Shown here: positions 1 through 7,300 of the stretch, one piece after another
Layout: every line of letters starts with the position of its first letter
Numbering within the stretch: position 1 is the stretch's first letter
Assembly: GCA_002298885.1 (NCBI GenBank)
Contig: DBMK01000025.1
Location: 1-12,582, forward strand
Source of the DNA: Anaerolineaceae bacterium UBA700
GTDB lineage: Bacteria; Chloroflexota; Anaerolineae; Anaerolineales; Anaerolineaceae
DNA length: 12,582 nucleotides
Direction of reading: 5' to 3'
Translations under genes and position numbers: made by a program
Notes under the pieces: model-generated
Seen by the model: the letters and a program-made list of their open reading frames with translations, nothing else
The model's database searches: none
Told to the model about the DNA's origin: nothing

Positions 1-28
1 TTCTCAGGAGAGGGGTCGGGGGTGAGGC
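1..28. repeat. Possible half of a GC-rich intergenic palindrome
   Basis: The first bases are a purine-rich GGAGAGGGGTCGGGGGTGAGG-like stretch. From memory, similar sequences occur in many GC-rich bacterial genomes as one arm of an intergenic palindrome whose other arm is the pyrimidine-rich complement. The partner arm would lie before the window start, so the palindrome cannot be seen here. This is a weak call. Confidence 0.2.
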
Positions 29-41
29 GGCCTGAATTGGG

Positions 42-47
42 TATAAT
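42..47 (+). promoter_or_regulatory. Candidate -10 box (TATAAT) of the zinc-ribbon/NHL gene
   Basis: A perfect TATAAT hexamer lies 26 bases before the ATG at 74 and downstream of GC-rich sequence. No convincing TTGACA-like -35 box is seen at 16-18 bases upstream (positions 18-25 are G-rich). If the promoter is real, the leader is short, with the Shine-Dalgarno site close to the 5' end of the transcript. Confidence 0.45.
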
Positions 48-60
48 TTATCCATCACTC

Positions 61-67
61 GGGAGGG
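61..67 (+). promoter_or_regulatory. Ribosome binding site GGGAGGG
   Basis: GGGAGGG is a strong Shine-Dalgarno match with 6 bases to the ATG at 74. It fixes the start of the zinc-ribbon/NHL gene. Confidence 0.75.
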
Positions 68-73
68 AACCCC

Positions 74-1288
74 ATGACTGTACAAGAAATCAAATGCCCA
101 AATTGTGGAGCGCCCCTGAATTTCGATGGCGTTGATGCGCCGACGATGCACTGCCCGTACTGTGACAGCGTGGTGGCGGTCCCGGAGGAAATCCGCCCGG
201 CCCGCCCGATTACGGTGGACGTGAGCTCGTTTTTTCCCCAGACTGCCGCCGGGCAGCCGGCCCGCAAGAAGGGCGGTTCGCTGGCCCTGGCCTTGATCGT
301 GGCCACCGTCATCCTGTTGGTCGGGGTGTTTGCCTTCATCGCCATGCTCGTTCCCCAGTCGGATAGCACGTTTATATCAGACAACTCCAACGTCCCCCCG
401 CAGGTCGCCGAATCCACAATCACACCCAGCCCCGAGCCAAGCCTGACCCCCACGCCAAATTTTGCCCGGGCGGCGCTGAGCTTCGGTGAGAGCGGGATCG
501 GCGAGGGGATGTTCACCGACGCCCGCTACATCGCCGTGGACGGCAGCGGGGCGATCTACGTCGCCGATTACCAGGGCGGGCGGGTCCAGCGTTTCGATGC
601 CAGCGGCAAGTACCAGTCGCAATGGCGGGTGGGCGACAGCAAAGAGATCATCTATGGCCTGTCCGCTAACCACCAGGGCCAGGTGTACGTAGCCTTCAAC
701 GACGTGATCGGCCGTTACGATGGGAAGACCGGCAAGCTGCTGAGCACGTTGAGCAGCCCGAACGGCGGCGCCTTCGGCGACCTGTACGCCACCGCCGATG
801 GGCAGTTGGTGGCTGTGTGGTACGAGGGACGCTACGGGCTGATCACTTCGCTGGAAGGCCACCGCGACGACCTGGTGATCTTCGGCGCGGATGACAAGAT
901 CGAGCGCACCATTCCCTCCATAATCAGCGGCCAGACGGGCTCCGTGGCGCTGGATAACTACCTGGCCGTGGACGGAACAGGCACAATCTTCGTGCTGAGC
1001 GATGGGGTGCTCTTCAAATTCTCCCCCACCGGGAAATATATCAACAGCTTCGACGTCGCCGGAAGCCAGGCGGGGCAATTCGGTGGTGCCGATACCCTGG
1101 CGGTCGACGGCCAGGGGCGCCTGTACCTGGGGGCGCGGAGTATGGTTGCCGTCTTTTCGCCGGATTGGCACTTCGTGGACAGCTTCCCCACCGGGGTGAG
1201 CGTGGACATGCTGGCAATCGACGACCAGGGCGCGCTGTGGGGCGTCTCGCGGGATAAGGTGACCCAGTTCATCCTGCGCGGGAAATAG
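74..1288 (+). CDS. Zinc-ribbon, single-TM, NHL beta-propeller protein
   Basis: This 404-residue protein has three parts. Residues 1-40 are a zinc ribbon with CPNC (Cys8, Cys11) and CPYC (Cys27, Cys30). A membrane helix at about 69-93 follows a KK-containing positive flank, which suggests that the ribbon stays in the cytosol. A Pro/Thr-rich linker (about 107-129, TPSPEPSLTPTP) leads to an external domain at 134-404. That domain carries NHL/SMP-30-like blades, with recurring 'IAVDGSGAIYVAD', 'LAVDGTGTIFVL', 'LAVDGQGRLYLG' and 'LAIDDQGALWG' strands each followed by 'F...G.'. Six-bladed NHL propellers usually bind proteins, glycans or nucleic acids; no catalytic residues are apparent. The start is set by the Shine-Dalgarno site. 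The gene converges on the FGE-like gene and has no partner on its own strand. The ligand and cellular role are unknown. The domain calls are firm; the topology is inferred. Confidence 0.85.
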   Translation: MTVQEIKCPNCGAPLNFDGVDAPTMHCPYCDSVVAVPEEIRPARPITVDVSSFFPQTAAGQPARKKGGSLALALIVATVILLVGVFAFIAMLVPQSDSTFISDNSNVPPQVAESTITPSPEPSLTPTPNFARAALSFGESGIGEGMFTDARYIAVDGSGAIYVADYQGGRVQRFDASGKYQSQWRVGDSKEIIYGLSANHQGQVYVAFNDVIGRYDGKTGKLLSTLSSPNGGAFGDLYATADGQLVAVWYEGRYGLITSLEGHRDDLVIFGADDKIERTIPSIISGQTGSVALDNYLAVDGTGTIFVLSDGVLFKFSPTGKYINSFDVAGSQAGQFGGADTLAVDGQGRLYLGARSMVAVFSPDWHFVDSFPTGVSVDMLAIDDQGALWGVSRDKVTQFILRGK

Positions 1289-1305
1289 GGACCGGCGGTG
1301 GCTGG

Positions 1306-1354
1306 GCGGGTCTACGCAATGAATAATGGTTGCATCTTAATGCACCGACCCACT
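1306..1354. other. Convergent intergenic inverted repeats, no clear terminator
   Basis: Between the two convergent genes an outer GGGTC/GACCC pair encloses an inner hairpin, TGCAT-loop of 4-ATGCA, flanked by GG/CC with one bulged base. Neither strand has a proper T-tract directly after the stem, so I do not call it an intrinsic terminator. It may still help end one or both convergent transcripts. It also lies just downstream of the C-terminal FGE-like coding segment on the minus strand, which matters for the DGR idea discussed in the findings. Confidence 0.3.
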
Positions 1355-1383
1355 CCTACATATGGCGTGCAATTTTCTGGCGA

Positions 1384-4212
1384 TCACGGCGACGCCGCGC
1401 AGCGAAAACCGATGTAGTTGGTCTGCGTTTCCGGCGAGACGTAGAAGTAGCGGATATGGTTGAGCATCCAGGACCAAAGATAGAACCAGTTCCCCCCGCG
1501 CAGCACTTTGATCGTGCCGGTCGCCGGACCGGGCGGGTTGACGGACGGCGAAACGCTGTAATAATCCGACTGCCACCAATCGTTGGTCCACTCCCAGACG
1601 TTGCCGGCCATGTCCAGGGCGCCGTACGGGCTGGCGCCCGCCGGGTAGCTGCCCTCCGCTGTGGTGTCACCCACGCAGTACCTTCCGGCGGAATCGCTGT
1701 AAAAATTGGCCAGGGTGCAATCCGGGGCCCGGTTGCCCCAGGGATAAAGGCGAGTGTCCTGCGCGCCGCGGGCGGCCTTCTCCCATTCCGCCTCGGACGG
1801 CAGGCGCTTGCCGGCCCAGGTACAAAAATCCAGGGCGTCGCCCCACGCGACGTAGATGACCGGGTAATCGGCATAGGCTACACTGCCGTAATACTGCGGC
1901 CGGGTCTGCGAGGAATTTTTCAAAGGCGGCCGGCACTGCCCTGCCGCCACGCACGCCGCGTATTGGGCGTTGGTCACTTCGTATTTGTCGATGGCGTATG
2001 CGTCCAGCGTCACCGTGTGCAGGGGTAGCTCGAAAGAATTACAGGAGAATCCGGGCAGGTAATTGTCGCTGTCGCAGCCCATTTTGAACGGGCCGCCCGG
2101 CACGAAAACCATGTCGCCCGCCGAAGGGCCGCAAGGCTTATGCTGCGTGGGATCGAAATTGCTCGTCTCGCCCAGGCCCGGCTCGAACTTGCCGTTGAGA
2201 TTGGTGTCCTCACAGCCGTCGGCGGAGCCATCGTCATCGTTATCCGGGTCGAGCTCTTTGCGCAGCCCGTCCTGGTCGATATCGGCGTCCTTGAGCAGGT
2301 AGGCGCCGGCAGTATCGAAAACGTACTCGCGGATTTCGGCCTTGTCGGGCACGCCATCCCCATCCGAGTCGGCAACGGCCGGGTCGGTTCCAAAGCGGTG
2401 GATCTCGTCGAAATCGCTGACGCCGTCGGCATCCGAATCGTCGACCGTATCGCGGAGGCCGTCGCCGTCGGCGTCCTCATCGGAGCGGACGCCCGGGGCA
2501 CCCCCGGGTCCGGCCGGACCGACGAAAACGGAGGTAATCGGGTCGCCGGCGTAGCCCACCCACTTGGCCCCATCCCAGGGATCGAGCAGATGGATAAACT
2601 GCCACTGGAAGGGCCCAATTTCCAAATCAAAATATCCATCGATCACCCGCACGTGCTCATAGATGGCCGCCACAATCGGCTGGCCGGCGTCGATCCAGGT
2701 TTTAACATCGGCAAAAGCGGGCTTGCTGTCTATGCGAGTGATGGGCGCGCCCAGGGCCCAATCCAGCCCGGTGTAGATGCCGTTTCCGTCCGGGCCGGCG
2801 CCAAACCCCAGGTCACCTTCGGGGGGAGGTTCGCCATAATAATAGAATGAGATGCGGTCCTGGCTCAAATGGCCGCCGTAATAGGAGGCCAGCATCGAAA
2901 TAGCGGCCCGCACGCAGTAATTCTTGTCCAGCTTATTGGCCAGCAGTGGCGCGCCGTTGCCGGCGATGAGATCGCCGTCCGCCTCGTGGGCCGAATCCCA
3001 GCGCGCCGGGCCGGTTTGCGGGCTGCCGTCCAGGTCCAGCATGTTGGTATCTTTGTGCTGCAACTGCCAGGCAATCCCCAGCACTTTGCTGGTCGAGGTG
3101 CTCTGGCCGCTGCTCGCCGCAGCCGGGCTTAAGTCGGGCAAGCTGACGCTGGTGACCGAAGCCGGCGCGGTCCAGGGGCTCTCGCCGCCGGCGAATAAAA
3201 CTTTCACCCGCCAGAAATACGTACCGTCGGCCACGGCCGAAGTGGAGCGGAAGGTGGGCTGCTGCAAGACCTGGTCCACCAGTACGCCCGAACTGAAATC
3301 GTTTGCGTCGTTCATCTGGAAACGGTAACCGCTGGCGCCCTCCACTGCGTTCCAGCTCAGCATGAAGGTATCGGCGGCAATAGCAGCGCCAGTGGGCGGG
3401 TAGGACCAGAAGACCGCCGGGACGGGGTTGGCGCTGCCCTGGGTCGTTTCGGTGGAGGAGTACAGCGTCCAGCCTTCCGAGAACGCCTTCGAGCTGCCTG
3501 GCAGCAGGCCGATGGATTCAGCTTGCTGGATCGCCGAACCGGCGGAAGTGAAACCCAGGCTCCTGTTCAGCCCCACAATGGCCTGCGTGGTCCACAGCCC
3601 GGCCGCCTGAGCGTAGCGGGCGGCGCTGCCCGGCGCGGCGCCCCAGGCGACGAAGCTGGCGATGGGGAAGCCCGGCGCCTGGGCCAACGGGGCGATGGCG
3701 CCCCCGGCTGGGCCTGCGCCGCTGAAGCGCCGCACGGCCGGGATAAAGGTAAACTCGCTGGCCTTGTACAGCGCAACCTGGCCGGCCTGGTCGCCGAGGA
3801 TATCCACCATCCCCGGCGGGCTGTGCAGGGTGATGCGGTGGTCGCTGAAGTCGTACTCGTCGGCGGCGCTGCCCAGCCCGTCGAACACAGCCACCACGAA
3901 GTCCCCGGCGGGCACGTCGGGCAGGTCCTTGGGGAATTTGAAGCGGGCGCCGGCCTCGTCCGACAGGCTCCAGCCGGCGATGCGCACGGCGGCCGCGCCG
4001 GCATTCCTCAGCTCCACCCACTCGGGCTGGCCCGGGGCGGGGTAGAACAGCACTTCGTTGATGACAACGGTGCTAGCGGCGGCGGGCAGGAGGGCTGCCG
4101 GGGCCGCGCTGACAGCCCGCGGCGCAGGCTTCGCCGCAGCGCTGGCTGGGGTCGGGACTAGCATCGAAGCAATGACGAAGACGCTCAGGACGAAGAACGC
4201 GCTCTTTTTCAA
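1384..4212 (-). CDS. Secreted LTD / Fn3 / C39-like / Ca2+-repeat / FGE-like protein
   Basis: This is a 942-residue protein counted from the TTG start. Residues 1-25 form a Sec signal peptide (KK, hydrophobic core, PASA|A). Residues 48-166 look like a lamin-tail domain ([30 protein letters not shown]). Residues 267-358 are Fn3-like ([17 protein letters not shown]). Residues 376-566 resemble a C39-like papain fold, with candidate catalytic Cys433 ([11 protein letters not shown]), His520 ([10 protein letters not shown]) and Asp544 (LLDPWDG). Residues 578-689 are Asp-rich TSP3/EF-hand-like calcium repeats ([30 protein letters not shown]). Residues 698-942 are an FGE/SUMF1-like domain ([67 protein letters not shown]). 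The two copper-binding catalytic cysteines of true FGE, in the segment after GG[SN]W, are replaced by Tyr and Met, so formylglycine-generating activity is unlikely. A peptidase, adhesin or lectin-like surface role is inferred. No cell-wall sorting signal or C-terminal TM is present. It follows the STAND gene on the same strand after about 100 bases. Confidence 0.8.
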   Translation of the reverse strand: MKKSAFFVLSVFVIASMLVPTPASAAAKPAPRAVSAAPAALLPAAASTVVINEVLFYPAPGQPEWVELRNAGAAAVRIAGWSLSDEAGARFKFPKDLPDVPAGDFVVAVFDGLGSAADEYDFSDHRITLHSPPGMVDILGDQAGQVALYKASEFTFIPAVRRFSGAGPAGGAIAPLAQAPGFPIASFVAWGAAPGSAARYAQAAGLWTTQAIVGLNRSLGFTSAGSAIQQAESIGLLPGSSKAFSEGWTLYSSTETTQGSANPVPAVFWSYPPTGAAIAADTFMLSWNAVEGASGYRFQMNDANDFSSGVLVDQVLQQPTFRSTSAVADGTYFWRVKVLFAGGESPWTAPASVTSVSLPDLSPAAASSGQSTSTSKVLGIAWQLQHKDTNMLDLDGSPQTGPARWDSAHEADGDLIAGNGAPLLANKLDKNYCVRAAISMLASYYGGHLSQDRISFYYYGEPPPEGDLGFGAGPDGNGIYTGLDWALGAPITRIDSKPAFADVKTWIDAGQPIVAAIYEHVRVIDGYFDLEIGPFQWQFIHLLDPWDGAKWVGYAGDPITSVFVGPAGPGGAPGVRSDEDADGDGLRDTVDDSDADGVSDFDEIHRFGTDPAVADSDGDGVPDKAEIREYVFDTAGAYLLKDADIDQDGLRKELDPDNDDDGSADGCEDTNLNGKFEPGLGETSNFDPTQHKPCGPSAGDMVFVPGGPFKMGCDSDNYLPGFSCNSFELPLHTVTLDAYAIDKYEVTNAQYAACVAAGQCRPPLKNSSQTRPQYYGSVAYADYPVIYVAWGDALDFCTWAGKRLPSEAEWEKAARGAQDTRLYPWGNRAPDCTLANFYSDSAGRYCVGDTTAEGSYPAGASPYGALDMAGNVWEWTNDWWQSDYYSVSPSVNPPGPATGTIKVLRGGNWFYLWSWMLNHIRYFYVSPETQTNYIGFRCAASP

Positions 4213-4216
4213 AATT

Positions 4217-4224
4217 CCCCTCCC
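4217..4224 (-). promoter_or_regulatory. Ribosome binding site GGGAGGGG deciding a TTG start
   Basis: On the minus strand GGGAGGGG is followed by AATT and then TTG at 4212, which opens directly into [10 protein letters not shown], a classic signal-peptide N-terminus. An in-frame ATG at 4269 would add 19 charged residues before the signal peptide, has no Shine-Dalgarno site of this quality, and lies within a predicted hairpin. TTG is therefore preferred. Confidence 0.8.
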
Positions 4225-4251
4225 GTCAAACCGAAAGCTAACTAACCTTGG

Positions 4252-4287
4252 CGGGTCTTCGCGGAGCACCCTGCAAGGGCAGACCCG
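4252..4287 (-). promoter_or_regulatory. Structured leader upstream of the FGE-like gene
   Basis: CGGGTCT at 4252-4258 pairs with AGACCCG at 4281-4287. Inside, CCCT (4269-4272) pairs with AGGG (4276-4279) around a 3-base loop. The structure lies 40 bases upstream of the TTG start on the same transcript strand. It could be a leader hairpin or part of the end of the STAND transcript. It matches no riboswitch class that I recognise. Confidence 0.3.
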
Positions 4288-4310
4288 ACAACAAAGGGGT
4301 CATAGACCCC
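4287..4310 (-). terminator. Weak intrinsic terminator after the STAND gene
   Basis: Read on the minus strand, GGGGTC-TAT-GACCCC (4310 to 4296) is a perfect 6-bp stem with a 3-base loop. It starts 3 bases after the TAA stop of the STAND gene and is followed by TTTGTTGT, an interrupted T-tract. Termination may be partial, so read-through into the FGE-like gene is possible. Confidence 0.5.
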
Positions 4311-4313
4311 AGC

Positions 4314-7300
4314 TTATGGCCACCACCTGGCCGTATCCAGGATGGCCCCGGTAATCTCTGCCAGCGCCTCCTGACCGCCCACCCTTTGAAACACAGGAAT
4401 GAGATCTTGAATGGCGCCCAGCAGCCTGGAACGGGAGGTACCGGACAGCCTGAAGATGATCGAATGCAGCAGTTGATATTCGTCTAATCTATTCCGGGCG
4501 CAGATATTCGACCAGTGCTGGACGATATTCTCTAAACCCACAGTTTCGCCAAAACGCAAAATTTCAAGATTAAGCAGATCAGCTAGATGGATTTCATCTA
4601 GAAGCGGTACCAGACGCGTAAGCATTACAAAACGAAGACTTTGATTTTCTACTGCCCGAGCCTCCGCTAGAGCCTTGGACATAACCTGCCCCCTTAATTT
4701 TGGCGGCAGTTGCAACACACACTCATTCACCATCCAGGAGTAAGAATCTATATTCTCAATTGTTTGAGCCTGTAGCACCTCGCCCATTACCTGTTCTTTC
4801 AGTTCGTGCGGCAGACATGGCAACATTTTCGCTAATGTCTTGTAACGAAAACCTTCATCCTTAATCGCCCGGACTGTTGCCAGTGCCTCTTCTACCCCTT
4901 GCTCTTTCAATTCTTTTGGCAGGTTTACCACCGTACTTAATAGCGCCATAGAACGATTATATTCATCCTTTATCGCCCGGGCCGCCTCCAGCGCTTCTTT
5001 CATTACCAATTCCATCAGTTCCAATGGTAGGTGCGGTGCCAGCCCCGCCAGCGCTCTGGAACGAGTATATTCATCCTTAATCGCCCGGATTATCGCCAAC
5101 GCCTCTCCCATCTGTTCCGGCAACAAGTAAGATACCAACTCCTCTAGCACATAGGAACGAATATCATCATCTTTAACCTCTCGAGCCACTTCCAGCACCT
5201 CCTTAACCACCTGCCTCTTCAACTTTTTCGGCAGGTACGGTGCCAGCCCTATCAATGCATTAGTCCGACTATATTCATCCTTAATCTCCCGAGCTACCGT
5301 CAACGCCTCACATAGAATCTGCTCTCTCAATTCCGTAGACAAATACTGTAACAACTCGGTTAATACTATGGCTCGAGAATTCTTATTCTTAATTCGCCGG
5401 GCAACCGTCAACGCCTCGCCCACAATCTGTTCTTTAAGCCCATGTAGCAGATAAGGCGCCAACCCCATTAACGCCCTTGAACGAGCATCTTCATCCTCAA
5501 TCGCCCGAACCGTTGCCAGCATCTCCCTCAACAACTCCTGTGGCAGGTATCGCATCAGCTTCGCAAATGCATGAGAACGATCATATTCATCATTAATCGC
5601 TCGAGCGGCCGCCAACGCCTCATCTACCACCTTCTTCTGCATATCTGCCGGCAGGTATGGCATCAAATCCGCCAGTGCTCTGGAACGATCATTTTCATCT
5701 TTAATTGCGCGGGCTGCCATCAGTGCCTCTTCCCCCACTTGCTCTTTCAATTCTATCGGCAGGTGTAGCACCATTGTTACCAGCGCGCTTGACCGAATAT
5801 CTTTGGCCTTAATCGTACGGATTGCTTTCAACGCATCTCCCCGCAGCCCCGGCGTAAGGTGCGGCGCTAACCCTTTCAGCGCGTTTGAACGATCATATTC
5901 ATCTTCAATTGCTTTGGCTGCTGTTAGCGCCTCCGTCACAACCTGCTCTTTCAATTCCGGCGACAAGCACCACGCCAGCTCAGCCAATGCACTGGAACGA
6001 GAAAATTCATCCTTAATCGCCCGGGCCACACCCAGCGCCTCCCCCACCACCTGCTCCTTCAGCTCCGGTGGCAGGTGCGGCTCCAACTCTGCTAACGCTC
6101 TGGAACGAGAAAATTCATCCTTAATCGCCCGGGCCACACCCAGCGCCTCCCCCACTACGTGCTCCTTCAGCTCGGGCGGCAGGTACGGCGCCAGCCCCGC
6201 CAGCGCCCTGGAACGAGTATCTTCATCCTCAATTGCCCGGGCTGCACCCAGCGCCTCCCCCAATAGTTTCTGCGGCAGGTGCGGCGCCAGCTCCGCCAGC
6301 ACCCTGGAACGAGAATATTCATCATTAATCGCCCGGGCCGCACCCAGCGCATTTCCCATTACCTGTTCCTTCAGCTCTGATGGCAGGTGCGGTGCCAGCT
6401 CCGCCATCGAGGTAGCACGTTCACGAGCAAAATAGATATTTTGAGCTGCATCAAGCGCAGCCGACAGGATTCGTCGCTCATAAACTGGTTTTTGGTCTTC
6501 CGGCAGCCCCAGCCAGATCCTAAAATATGCCCTTGCCCTTTTCCCGAAATCCGGTTTTTGGCCGGCGTAAACCAGCGCCGTCTCGAGCGGCAAGACCTTT
6601 TCCTGGACGCAAAGCGCCAGAAGTTCGGCGCCGATATTTGCCCCGGCAGAGATGATGCTGGCATTACACAGTCCGGCCCGCGCCAGATTACTTATATCAG
6701 GCTGGTCTTTCAAATAACCGAACACCGCCCCCAGGTCGCTCAAGTAACCGCCGTGATGACCCTCCAGCCGGAATTTTTCCGCCGCCCAGGCGTCGTTTCT
6801 AATGGTCAATGCATAGAGCTCTTCATTAAGCCCGGCGCCAGCCAGGTGGTAGGCCAGGTAGCGCCGCGGGTAATCCTGCACCGCCAGGCAGATCCAATCC
6901 CCGGCGCACTGGCTGCGATAATATGCAATAATTTTCTTGTGAGCCGCTTGGGTGTGCCGGGCCAGGTCGCGCACCAGGTAGTCCTGTCCGGGCTGCGTCG
7001 ATTTTTCATCAATTGGATGGCTTATGAAGTCGCGCAGGCTGGTGTGGTAAATGCGGTAGAGGCGTTCGCCCGCCTCGCCGGGCTGTTCGGCGATATAAGC
7101 CCGCCAACTTTCGCCCAGCAGCTCCTGGATTTCTCCTTCGTCCAGGCCGCCCCAGGCCGCAAACTGCGCCGCGCTCGCTGGCTCCTGTACTGCTGCCAGC
7201 AACCCCAACAAGGGTGCATAGAGTGAATGCCACTTTGCCCTGCCCTCGCCGCGCTGGCCTTCACGCCAATCCCCCCAGTATCCGGCGTAGTAACCCGCCA

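Noticed and set aside
2140..2850. Long plus-strand open frames opposite the FGE-like gene
   Set aside because: They are shadows of a GC-rich, Asp-rich coding sequence, with no family motif and no ribosome site. The minus-strand protein has clear domains.
3523..4161. Plus-strand 212-codon frame over the lamin-tail region
   Set aside because: Gly/Ala/Arg-rich shadow frame; the opposite strand encodes a recognisable signal peptide and lamin-tail domain.
4213..4269. ATG start at 4269 for the FGE-like gene
   Set aside because: It lies in a hairpin, lacks a good ribosome site and puts charged residues in front of the signal peptide. TTG at 4212 fits better.
5803..6435. Plus-strand open frame of 210 codons with repeating Ser/Ala-rich units
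   Set aside because: It is the antisense of the repeat array. Its periodicity mirrors the 108-bp units of the real minus-strand gene.
4554..6437. CRISPR array
   Set aside because: The 96/108-bp periodicity is fully coding, in frame and without spacers; it is a protein repeat.
4554..6437. Canonical TPR repeats
   Set aside because: Unit length is 36 or 32, not 34, and the TPR W/G/Y/A/F/A/P pattern is missing; only a general helical solenoid can be supported.
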